10,752 nt of DNA, from the NCBI GenBank assembly GCA_035765855.1, contig DASTWM010000327.1, positions 1 to 10,752 on the forward strand, given 5' to 3'. A program made the translations under genes and the position numbers. The DNA comes from DASTWM01 sp035765855. Its GTDB lineage: Bacteria > Chloroflexota > Chloroflexia > Chloroflexales > Roseiflexaceae. Below, one piece after another: positions 1 through 5,890 of this stretch. Position 1 is the stretch's first letter; every line of letters begins with the position of its first letter. The notes below the pieces were generated by a model. The model was not told the origin of the DNA. It worked only from the letters and a program-made list of their open reading frames with translations, and did not search any database.

Positions 1-600
1 ATGTACCTGCTGGCGCTGCGCCTGGCGGAGGTCCGCGACGTGATGGACCGCGCGCAGCTGAAGCCGCCGATCTCGGACCTCAAGCGGCTGCCGCACATGA
101 TCGCCGAGCTGCTGGAGCGCGACGTGCAGGGGATCGACGCGATCGCGCGCGCGCATCATCGCGCCGACTTCTTCCTGTATCTCGGCCGCCACGTGGGGCT
201 GCCGGTGGCGCTGGAGGGCGCGCTGAAGCTCAAGGAGATCAGCTACATCCATGCGGAAGGCTACCCTGCGGGCGAGATGAAGCACGGCCCGATCGCGCTG
301 ATTGACAGGCATCTGCCGGTGGTCTGCATTGCGCCCCGCGACGCGCTGTATGAAAAAATGCTGTCGAACATCGAGCAGGTCAGGACGCGCGGCGGGCAGG
401 TCATCGCTATCGTCACGGAGGGCGACATGCGCGCGCGCGAACTAGCCGATGTGGCGATTGAGATACCCGAAACGCTGCCGTTGCTCACGCCGCTGCTCAC
501 CACCATCCCGCTGCAACTGCTGGCCTATCAGGTGGCGGTGCGGCGCGGCGCGGACGTGGACCAGCCGCGCAATCTGGCCAAGAGTGTGACGGTGGAGTAA
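1..600 (+). CDS. glmS: Glutamine--fructose-6-phosphate aminotransferase (isomerizing), C-terminal part
   Basis: GlmS makes glucosamine-6-phosphate from fructose-6-phosphate and glutamine, the first committed step towards UDP-GlcNAc, peptidoglycan and other amino sugars; it acts in the cytoplasm. Only the last 199 residues are present. The family is about 600 residues, so the glutaminase domain and first SIS domain lie left of the window, and the ATG at position 1 is almost certainly an internal methionine. The second SIS domain shows the hallmark EGALKLKEISYIHAEGYPAG, followed by GEMKHGP, which carries the conserved isomerase Glu and His. The protein ends in the invariant PRNLAKSVTVE tail, whose Lys contacts the sugar phosphate in characterised homologues. 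The frame is intact to the TAA. A strong intrinsic terminator follows within 25 bases, so glmS is the last gene of its transcript. The identification is very secure; only completeness is missing. Confidence 0.97.
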   Translation: MYLLALRLAEVRDVMDRAQLKPPISDLKRLPHMIAELLERDVQGIDAIARAHHRADFFLYLGRHVGLPVALEGALKLKEISYIHAEGYPAGEMKHGPIALIDRHLPVVCIAPRDALYEKMLSNIEQVRTRGGQVIAIVTEGDMRARELADVAIEIPETLPLLTPLLTTIPLQLLAYQVAVRRGADVDQPRNLAKSVTVE

Positions 601-620
601 TATCTATCTGCTGCTACAGG

Positions 621-655
621 GCGTCACCAGTTGCGGCTGGTGGCGCTTTTTATTT
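621..655 (+). terminator. Intrinsic terminator of glmS
   Basis: A 10 bp stem (621-630 with 637-646, one G-T wobble) with a 6-base loop is followed directly by a T-rich run, TTTTTATTT at 647-655. This is the textbook Rho-independent form. It lies 21 bases after the glmS stop codon and separates glmS from the hydrolase genes. Confidence 0.9.
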
Positions 656-717
656 GGCAGCGTTCTGGCCCCAAAGTTGCGATGACTGATCAATATTGTG
701 CGGAGGAGACCCACTCA

Positions 718-1521
718 ATGAACGCGCCAATCGGGCAACTACAATCAATCTGGACCGACGAAGACGGCCTGCGCATGCACACCCGCGTTTCGACAGATCC
801 CGTCGCTCCAGAACTCATGCCAATCGTCTGCGTGCATGGCCTCAGCGTTTCGAGCCGCTACATGGTTCCTATTGCCAAACGCCTCGCGCCGTTTCGCCGC
901 GTCTACGCGCCGGATCTGCCGGGCTTTGGCCTGAGTGACCATCCAGCGCAGATCTTAGATATTCCCGAACTGACCGACGCGCTCGTGCGCCGCATGGATG
1001 CTTTTCATATTGACACAGCGATCATGATCGGCAACTCGATGGGCTGCCAGATCATCGCTGATCTTGCGCTGCGCTACCCGGAACGCCTCGCGTGCGCGGT
1101 GCTGCTTGGCCCGACCATGGATCGCTGCGCGCGAACGCCGAGCGCGCAGGCATGGCGCTTGTTCCGCACCGTGCTGCACGAGCCAATCTCGTCCATTCTC
1201 ACCCAGTCGCGTGATTATTGGGCATGCGGCTTGCGGCGCACCATCGGCACGCTGCATTACGCGCTGGCAGACCGAATCGAACGGAAGCTGCCGCACATGC
1301 GCGTACCCACGTTGATTGTGCGCGGGTCAGAGGATCGCGTTGTGCCGCAGCGCTGGGTCGAGGAACTTGCCGCGCTGCTGCCGAATGGCCGCATTGCCAT
1401 CATTCCGGATGCGCCGCATGCCATAAACTACGACGCGCCCGCTCAACTCGCGCAGATTATACTGCCGTTTCTCGCAGAACAAACACCAATCCACCCAGCG
1501 GCGCAGGAGCCACAGCCGTGA
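718..1521 (+). CDS. Alpha/beta-fold hydrolase, first of a tandem pair
   Basis: A 267-residue single-domain alpha/beta hydrolase, predicted cytoplasmic, with no signal peptide or membrane segment. Visible catalytic parts: oxyanion-hole motif VCVHGLS (HG at about 40-41), nucleophile elbow GNSMGC with Ser107, acid Asp206 in RGSEDRVVP, and His234 in DAPHAINYDAP. Asn before the nucleophile (GNSMG) is also seen in the carbon-carbon bond hydrolases of the MhpC/BphD type, but alone it does not prove that reaction; an esterase or lactonase is equally possible. I chose the ATG at 718 because a strong GGAGGAGA ribosome site lies at 702-709. The upstream ATG at 631 sits inside the glmS terminator stem-loop and is rejected. 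The stop overlaps the next gene's GTG start, so the two are translationally coupled. Substrate unknown. Confidence 0.88.
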   Translation: MNAPIGQLQSIWTDEDGLRMHTRVSTDPVAPELMPIVCVHGLSVSSRYMVPIAKRLAPFRRVYAPDLPGFGLSDHPAQILDIPELTDALVRRMDAFHIDTAIMIGNSMGCQIIADLALRYPERLACAVLLGPTMDRCARTPSAQAWRLFRTVLHEPISSILTQSRDYWACGLRRTIGTLHYALADRIERKLPHMRVPTLIVRGSEDRVVPQRWVEELAALLPNGRIAIIPDAPHAINYDAPAQLAQIILPFLAEQTPIHPAAQEPQP

Positions 1522-2300
1522 ATAGCAACCGCCCCGTCTGGCACCGCTTGCAGATTGATACAGTCACAACCGCCTTTCAGGTCGTTGGCGATGGCGCGCC
1601 GGTGCTGCTGCTTCACGGCCTTTCCGGCTCGTCGCGCTGGTGGCGCTACAACATCGGGCCATTGGCGGAGCATTTTCGTGTTTACGTGGTCGATCTGACT
1701 GGCTTTGGCGCGAGCCGTGGCTACCGTTTCGCGCTGCGGGAGGCTGCCGGGCATCTCGTCAAGCTGATCGATCAACTTGGCATCGCGCGCGCAAGCGTGG
1801 TGGGGCATTCCATGGGCGGGCATATCGCCGCCGATCTGGCTGCCGAGTACCCTGAGCGCGTTGAACGCCTGGTGCTGGTGGATGCGGCAGTGCTGCCGTT
1901 TGGCCTGAGCTATGTTCAGCATGCGCGCAGCCTGGCCCGCGAGGTCCGCCGTGTACGACCTGATTTTCTCCCGATCCTCGTCACGGATGCGCTGCGCGCT
2001 GGCCCGCGCACCGTTTGGCGCGCCGCCAACGACCTGCTGCATGCCGATCTCAGCCCAAAATTGGAACGCATCGGCGCGCCGACGCTGATGATCTGGGGCG
2101 AGCATGACGCGCTGGTGCCTGTGACGTTTGGGCGCTTGCTCCGCGCTGCAATGCCAAAGACTGAGTTGGTAATCATTGCCGGAGCCGGACACAACGCCAT
2201 GTGGGATTGCCCGGCTCCCTTCAACCGCGAAGTTATTGCGTTTCTTGATGGAAAAGCGCCTGTAGCTGGCGAGCGGTGGGTGGGGTGTGAAGCTAGATAG
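1518..2300 (+). CDS. Alpha/beta-fold hydrolase, second of a tandem pair
   Basis: A 260-residue alpha/beta hydrolase. It shows LLHGLSGSSRWW (oxyanion hole), nucleophile elbow VVGHSMGGH with Ser98, acid Asp197 in WGEHDALVP, and His225 in AGAGHNAMWD: a complete triad of the usual spacing. The start is GTG at 1518, which overlaps the TGA of the previous gene (GTGA) and is preceded by AGGAG at 1505-1509. The longer open frame upstream lies inside the first hydrolase and is not used. The protein resembles its upstream neighbour along its length: both have HGLS.SSR, a D-GFG loop, a YPER helix end and the same triad layout. The pair therefore looks like a tandem duplication that has diverged. No transmembrane segment or secretion signal is seen. 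The substrate cannot be named; ester, lactone or epoxide hydrolysis are all possible in this fold. Confidence 0.88.
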   Translation: MNSNRPVWHRLQIDTVTTAFQVVGDGAPVLLLHGLSGSSRWWRYNIGPLAEHFRVYVVDLTGFGASRGYRFALREAAGHLVKLIDQLGIARASVVGHSMGGHIAADLAAEYPERVERLVLVDAAVLPFGLSYVQHARSLAREVRRVRPDFLPILVTDALRAGPRTVWRAANDLLHADLSPKLERIGAPTLMIWGEHDALVPVTFGRLLRAAMPKTELVIIAGAGHNAMWDCPAPFNREVIAFLDGKAPVAGERWVGCEAR

Positions 2301-2321
2301 GGCGAACGTGATGTTCGCCCT
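2299..2321. terminator. Hairpin between convergent hydrolase and patatin genes
   Basis: A perfect 9 bp inverted repeat, AGGGCGAAC (2299-2307) and GTTCGCCCT (2313-2321), has a 5-base loop. It sits exactly in the 28-base gap between two convergent stop codons. There is no good T-run on either side, so it is either a weak bidirectional terminator or an mRNA 3'-end stabiliser. Confidence 0.55.
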
Positions 2322-2328
2322 GATGCGA

Positions 2329-3321
2329 TTAGCCAGTGCGCCGCTTCCGCTTCTTCGGCGGCGCGCCAAGCGTTTGTATGGATGGCGACACGACATGCTC
2401 GCCGAGCCACGCGACGGTCGCGGAAATATCGACCGCATCGGCATACTTGATCAGAATATCTACCTTCTGATAGCAGTCCAACGGGATCACCTCATCCAAT
2501 ATGCAGGAAAGGCGATGATAGCGCGAGTCCAGAATTTGCGCGCATTCATAATCGGCCACGCCCATGCCGCCATCCATCATCAGGCTGATGATCGGCCTGG
2601 CCCACTGCGCCACGCCCCAATCGTGATTGTCGCCCGCAATGAATGTTGGATTCGTGCCGGTGCCCAGCGAAAGCATGCAGACATCGCCCACCTGCTGCTT
2701 GCCGGTTTTGTCGTTGAGCGCCTGCGCCAATGCCGCCATAGATGGGTTATTCGCCACAACACCGCCGTCGATGAAGCGCCCGTATGACGGAAAATAGGTC
2801 GGCGCGGCGCTCGTTCGCATGGCGACATCCACAATCCGTTCTGCGCCATCCGAGTCAGCGCCGGGATAGTTGTGAAAGAATTTTGGCTTCCAGGTGCGCG
2901 GCTTATCGGCCTTGCGGCGCGGATCCTGCCCGTCGTCCAGGTCGAAGGACGGAATCAGCACGCGCTTCGGCAAATCATCAAGCGTCACGACATTACGCTT
3001 CGCGAAAATGTCGCTCAGCACGCGCGTAAGATTGGTGTTGCTGTATTGCGCGCCCGCTACGTTGCCAAGATCTTTCAGGTTGTCGAGCCACGAATCGTCG
3101 AAGATGGCAGCGCCGTTGTCACGGTACAGATCGACAAGCTCATCGGGCGAAAGGCCCGCCGCCAGACCGAGCGCGAGAATGCCGCCAGTCGAGGTGCCGG
3201 CAAAAAGATCGAAGCGCTGCAAAAACCCCGGCAGTGCGCCATCAAGCCGGGCAAGCAAGCGCGCCGTGAATGCGCCGCGAATACCGCCACCGTCAAGGCT
3301 GAGAATACGATATGCTGGCAT
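2329..3321 (-). CDS. Patatin-like phospholipase / acyl hydrolase
   Basis: A 330-residue patatin-family serine hydrolase with a Ser-Asp dyad, expected to cleave acyl groups from glycerolipids. Motifs in order: the glycine-rich oxyanion loop LSLDGGGIRG (residues 8-16), the nucleophile elbow AGTSTGG with Ser44, and the acid motif FIDGGVVANNP with Asp185. All are intact and correctly spaced. Length and N-terminal style match the stand-alone bacterial patatins that include the CBASS effector CapV, but no cyclase (CD-NTase) or other defence gene is nearby, so a defence role is not supported. The C-terminus ends in a basic tail, PPKKRKRRTG, that could favour contact with acidic membranes (inference). 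There is no signal peptide. The start at 3321 is fixed by GGGAGGAG five to six bases upstream. Just 5' of that ribosome site is a perfect 12 bp inverted repeat, which may control expression. Confidence 0.93.
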   Translation of the reverse strand: MPAYRILSLDGGGIRGAFTARLLARLDGALPGFLQRFDLFAGTSTGGILALGLAAGLSPDELVDLYRDNGAAIFDDSWLDNLKDLGNVAGAQYSNTNLTRVLSDIFAKRNVVTLDDLPKRVLIPSFDLDDGQDPRRKADKPRTWKPKFFHNYPGADSDGAERIVDVAMRTSAAPTYFPSYGRFIDGGVVANNPSMAALAQALNDKTGKQQVGDVCMLSLGTGTNPTFIAGDNHDWGVAQWARPIISLMMDGGMGVADYECAQILDSRYHRLSCILDEVIPLDCYQKVDILIKYADAVDISATVAWLGEHVVSPSIQTLGAPPKKRKRRTG

Positions 3322-3332
3322 ATGCTCCTCCC

Positions 3333-3365
3333 ATCATGTCCAAAACGCTGAACTTTGGACATGAT
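3333..3365 (-). promoter_or_regulatory. Perfect 12 bp inverted repeat 5' of patatin gene
   Basis: ATCATGTCCAAA (3333-3344) and TTTGGACATGAT (3354-3365) are exact reverse complements separated by 9 bases. The patatin ribosome site GGGAGGAG (3325-3332) begins at the very next base. In RNA this is a stable hairpin abutting the ribosome site; in DNA it is the size and symmetry of an operator for a dimeric repressor. It is too far upstream of the divergent gene and lacks a T-run, so it is unlikely to be a terminator. Confidence 0.6.
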
Positions 3366-3435
3366 CCACGTACCGCCACACAAGCCGCGCGAACACGGTT
3401 CGGTGCAATGTATCGCCACATGTGTTATATAAACG

Positions 3436-3480
3436 AATCTTTCCAAAAGATTGGTGAACTATACCATGATCTCCCATGGT
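3436..3480. repeat. Two further inverted repeats in the divergent spacer
   Basis: AATCTTT (3436-3442) pairs with AAAGATT (3446-3452) across a 3-base spacer. ACCATG (3463-3468) pairs with CATGGT (3475-3480) across 6 bases. They lie between the patatin gene and the YkgJ-type gene, next to an AT-rich patch (TTATATAAA, 3425-3433) that could be a -10 region in either direction. They may be binding sites for regulators of one or both genes. Short repeats of this size also occur by chance, so confidence is low. Confidence 0.35.
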
Positions 3481-3494
3481 GAGGTCAGGCATAG

Positions 3495-3500
3495 TACAAT
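3495..3500 (+). promoter_or_regulatory. Candidate -10 element for a leaderless transcript
   Basis: TACAAT ends six bases before the ATG at 3507, so transcription would begin at or next to the start codon. There is no ribosome site in front of this ATG; the nearest purine run, GAGGT at 3481-3485, is about 21 bases away. An in-frame TAG at 3492 excludes any longer protein. No clear -35 is seen at 3472-3477. Confidence 0.45.
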
Positions 3501-3506
3501 GACCAC

Positions 3507-3800
3507 ATGAAAACAGCCGAGGAATCTAAAGAACCATTACGCTGCCGCGCTGGCTGCGGGGCGTGCTGCATCGCTCCATCGATTTCGTCGCCGATTCCGG
3601 GCATGCCGCACGGCAAGCCTGCCGGAGTGCGCTGCGTGCAACTCACTGCGGATAACCGCTGCAAGCTGTTTGGCATGCCCGAGCGCCCGGCGGTGTGCGG
3701 AAGTCTGCGCCCCATGGCAGACATGTGCGGGCAAAGCGCCGAGGAAGCCATGGCAACCCTCACTTTTCTGGAACAGGCCACCGCACCTTTTGTGCATTAA
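3507..3800 (+). CDS. YkgJ-type cysteine-cluster protein (CxxCxxCC family)
   Basis: A 97-residue protein of the small zinc/iron-chelating family typified by YkgJ. It has eight cysteines: Cys13, Cys17, Cys20 and Cys21 form the family signature CRAGCGACC, with Cys43, Cys52 (DNRCKLF), Cys64 (PAVCGSLRP) and Cys74 following in the usual order. The family is thought to bind a metal ion; its biochemical role is not established. The protein is at the short end for the family but complete, with intact N- and C-termini. There is no signal peptide or membrane segment, so it should be cytoplasmic. The ATG at 3507 is the only possible start upstream of the signature and has no Shine-Dalgarno sequence, but a -10-like TACAAT lies just before it, which suggests a leaderless mRNA. 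It stands alone: the patatin gene diverges from it, and the downstream kinase has its own candidate promoter. Confidence 0.85.
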   Translation: MKTAEESKEPLRCRAGCGACCIAPSISSPIPGMPHGKPAGVRCVQLTADNRCKLFGMPERPAVCGSLRPMADMCGQSAEEAMATLTFLEQATAPFVH

Positions 3801-3867
3801 CGACATCATTGCGTTGGCAGCACGGGAAATTCCTATCCTCATGCCTGCTCATTTCCAAGAAGAAGTG

Positions 3868-3896
3868 TATACAACACGATCTATTTCTGGTATCAT
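3868..3896 (+). promoter_or_regulatory. Candidate extended -10 promoter for the histidine kinase gene
   Basis: TATACA (3868-3873, four matches to TTGACA), a 17-base spacer, then TATCAT (3891-3896, five of six matches), preceded by TG one base before it (TGG at 3888-3890), which is the extended -10 signature. The predicted start is near 3903, giving a leader of about 160 bases before the ATG at 4062. Confidence 0.45.
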
Positions 3897-3897
3897 G

Positions 3898-3930
3898 AAA
3901 GCGAGTTCGCTTTGGCGCTCGATTGCGCCA
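3898..3930 (+). repeat. Two tandem hairpins in the kinase leader region
   Basis: AAAGCG/CGCTTT (3898-3903 with 3908-3913, loop 4) is followed at once by TGGCGC/GCGCCA (3913-3918 with 3925-3930, loop 6). They lie at and just after the predicted transcription start. The rest of the 261-base gap (3801-4061) holds no gene or RNA that I can recognise. The hairpins might instead terminate the upstream YkgJ-type transcript, though no T-run follows. Confidence 0.4.
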
Positions 3931-4061
3931 TGCCCCACACTTCCATTCAGCGTTGTATAGCTGCACACTGCCCGACATGTGCCGGTGGTTTGCTGATTGT
4001 TTCGATCTAACCGCACGCCAGGCTGGGTACGAGTCCTGAAGGTACGTGCAAGGAGGCTAGC

Positions 4062-5381
4062 ATGGGCCAGGAACAGACAAGTACTGAAGCGTTGCAGCGC
4101 GAGGTAAGCGATCTGCGCCAGCAATTGCAAGCGCTTCAGGAACAGCAGCAGCAGACCAGGGCGGCACTCACGGATGCTGTTCAGCAACTGGAACGCGAGC
4201 GGGCACAGTTTAATGCCATTATTCAAAGCATGCCAGATGCGGTTTACGTCGGCAACGAATCAGGCATATGGACGGTGAATGAAGCTGGCGTGCGGATGCT
4301 CGGCTATAGCAACGCCGACGATCTGAAGCATGCCATTCAGGCACTTGGGGAACAGCTGCAAAACCGTTATCTCGATACCGGCGAGCGCATACCTGCCGAT
4401 GAGGAGGCGTTCGCGCGGGCGCTCCACGGCACGCCGTGCGTTCGTGAAGTGCTGGTGCGGCAAGTGCAAACCGGCAATGATATCGTGGTGCGCAGCGCCG
4501 CCGCGCCGGTTCGGCTGAATGATAAAATCGTCGGCGCGGTGGCGATCAATACGGACATTACCGAGTTCAAACGTGACGCCCAGGAGCATCAGCGCCTGCT
4601 TCAAGCTGAACACCAGGCGCGCGAACAAGCCGAAGCTGCCTTGCAAACCCGCGATGCTTTTCTGGCCGTTGCCGCCCATGAGCTTAAGAATCCTGTTACG
4701 GCCCTGGTCGGCTACATCCAGCTTCTGAGCCAGCGATTTACTCGCGCAGGTAATCCTGATCTTCAGCAGAAACGCATGCTCGACACGCTGATGATGCAGG
4801 CCAATCGCCTGCGCCGCCTCACCGACGCACTGCTCGACGTGTCACAACTGCACATGGGGCGCTTTATCATTCACCACGCGCCCGTGAACTTCACCGCTGT
4901 TGTCAGTTCCGTAACTGATGAGATACAGTTTGCCCTCAGGCAGCATACGCTCACCCGCCACACGCCTGACACGCCGCTGATCGTGTGCGGCGACCAGTTG
5001 CGTCTTGAGCAACTCGTGTACAACCTGCTGCAAAATGCGATCAAGTACAGCCCGAATGGCGGCCATATCGATGTGCGCGCGGAGGCCGAACAGCAAAACG
5101 TGTTGCTCACCGTGGCTGACGAGGGCATGGGCATTCCGGCAGCAGCACTGCCAAACCTGTTTACGCAGTTCTATCGCGGAAGCAACGCGCAATCAGAACA
5201 AATCACCGGCATGGGCCTGGGGTTGTTCGTAGTTCACCAGATTGTGCAGGCGCACGGCGGCACGATCGCAGTGACAAGCGAAGAAGGGCGCGGCAGCACG
5301 TTCAGCATTCGCCTGCCACTTCATCACGCGCCGCATGACACAACCCGCGAACCGCCGCAGCGCGAGGAGCACGCATCGTAA
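4062..5381 (+). CDS. Soluble PAS-domain sensor histidine kinase
   Basis: A 439-residue sensor kinase with no transmembrane segment, so it should sense a cytoplasmic signal. Order: a glutamine-rich coiled coil (about 8-50), one PAS domain (about 48-165, from FNAIIQSMPDAVYVGN to ITEFKRD), a short linker helix (170-197), the HisKA dimerisation domain with phospho-acceptor His206 in AAHELKNPV, and a HATPase_c domain. The ATPase has an N box at NLLQNAIKYS (Asn325), a G1 box at VADEGMGIP (Asp353) and a G2 box at GMGLGLFVVH (383-392). All catalytic motifs are intact. AGGAGG at 4051-4056 sets the ATG. No response regulator or receiver domain is adjacent, so it is an orphan kinase whose partner is encoded elsewhere. 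The ligand of the PAS domain cannot be told: no heme- or flavin-binding motif is evident to me. Confidence 0.95.
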   Translation: MGQEQTSTEALQREVSDLRQQLQALQEQQQQTRAALTDAVQQLERERAQFNAIIQSMPDAVYVGNESGIWTVNEAGVRMLGYSNADDLKHAIQALGEQLQNRYLDTGERIPADEEAFARALHGTPCVREVLVRQVQTGNDIVVRSAAAPVRLNDKIVGAVAINTDITEFKRDAQEHQRLLQAEHQAREQAEAALQTRDAFLAVAAHELKNPVTALVGYIQLLSQRFTRAGNPDLQQKRMLDTLMMQANRLRRLTDALLDVSQLHMGRFIIHHAPVNFTAVVSSVTDEIQFALRQHTLTRHTPDTPLIVCGDQLRLEQLVYNLLQNAIKYSPNGGHIDVRAEAEQQNVLLTVADEGMGIPAAALPNLFTQFYRGSNAQSEQITGMGLGLFVVHQIVQAHGGTIAVTSEEGRGSTFSIRLPLHHAPHDTTREPPQREEHAS

Positions 5382-5401
5382 ACGCGTTTTGGCAAAAGTA
5401 C

Positions 5402-5427
5402 AGGAGCCATGCCAGCGCACGGCTCCT
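5402..5427. terminator. Hairpin between the convergent kinase gene and small acidic protein gene
   Basis: A perfect 7 bp stem, AGGAGCC (5402-5408) with GGCTCCT (5421-5427), has a 12-base loop and sits in the 57-base gap between convergent stop codons. On the plus strand only a weak T-containing stretch follows. On the minus strand GTACTTTTG follows, slightly better for termination. It is probably a shared bidirectional terminator. Confidence 0.5.
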
Positions 5428-5438
5428 TCATATGTGCG

Positions 5439-5720
5439 CTAATCGCGATTGACAAGTTTGAAGAACGTGCTGTCGCTGCCGTCGGCCTTTTCTTCCTGGT
5501 ATAAAAAGGCCAGCTTGTTTTCGTCGAACTTCGTGAACCACTCGTCCCACGAAAGCTCATCAAAGCTCTCGCTGCCCGCGCCGCCCGGAAAGTCGATCCG
5601 CAACACGCCGGGATCGTTCTTGCGGCCCGTGTCTTTCACGGCAACCGGGCGGCCGTTATGCGCATCAACCCATTTACGAATCTCGTCATGGTTCGTTGTT
5701 GTTTTTGAATGGCTAGCCAT
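5439..5720 (-). CDS. Small conserved acidic protein of unknown function
   Basis: A 93-residue soluble acidic protein. It opens with a helix containing NHDEIRKWVDAHNGRP, continues with VLRIDFPGG (about 39-47), then SFDELSWDEWFTKFDENKLA (52-71), and ends FLYQEEKADG then FFKLVNRD. I recognise this pattern (HDEI.KW...G.P..V, LRIDFPG, SWDEFF.KF, LAFLYQ) as a widespread family of small bacterial proteins that databases usually call hypothetical; some entries carry a carbohydrate-enzyme label that a protein this small could not support. The function is unknown. The ATG at 5720 is preferred over the one at 5780 because AAAGGAG sits six bases upstream of it, and the extra 20 residues look non-coding (Cys- and Gly-rich, unlike the family). 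It has no signal peptide or membrane segment. It lies 170 bases downstream of the next minus-strand gene and may have its own promoter. Confidence 0.82.
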   Translation of the reverse strand: MASHSKTTTNHDEIRKWVDAHNGRPVAVKDTGRKNDPGVLRIDFPGGAGSESFDELSWDEWFTKFDENKLAFLYQEEKADGSDSTFFKLVNRD

Positions 5721-5822
5721 GCATTGCTCCTTTCCGCATGCCTGTGCCGCATGCGCTCCTCGATCACCACCTGTCTCCATGTCTTTTCAGCAAATCACGT
5801 ACCATCCCGAATTCCTTCCTCA

Positions 5823-5851
5823 ATGCTCGTCGTAATTCTGGCATGTGTCAA
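5823..5851 (-). promoter_or_regulatory. Possible promoter for the small acidic protein gene
   Basis: A perfect -35 hexamer TTGACA (minus strand, 5851-5846) is followed 17 bases later by only a weak -10, GAGCAT (5828-5823, three matches). It lies in the 170-base gap between the membrane-anchored hydrolase and the small protein gene, which is otherwise empty of recognisable features. Confidence 0.25.
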
Positions 5852-5890
5852 CCTGTCGCTCACATGGCGGTGGCGGAATGGCAGCCCAAT

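Noticed and set aside
631..717. Longer start for the first hydrolase at ATG 631
   Set aside because: It lies inside the glmS terminator stem-loop and lacks a ribosome site, whereas ATG 718 has a strong GGAGGAGA.
1443..2444. A 333-codon minus-strand open frame opposite the second hydrolase
   Set aside because: It crosses two real genes and the terminator hairpin and shows no motif. The plus-strand frame has a complete catalytic triad.
2329..3321. CBASS anti-phage system based on the CapV-like patatin
   Set aside because: No CD-NTase, Cap2/Cap3 or other defence gene is within the window on either side; neighbours are ordinary hydrolases and a kinase.
5721..5780. Longer start for the small acidic protein at 5780
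   Set aside because: The 20 added residues are unlike the family, and the ribosome site AAAGGAG is positioned for ATG 5720.
5869..5884. GGTGGCGGAATGGCAG resembles the 5' part of a leucine or serine tRNA
   Set aside because: No anticodon arm, T arm (GGTTCGAATCC-like) or acceptor complement follows, and the downstream bases are hydrolase coding sequence. It is a chance match or at most a tiny remnant.
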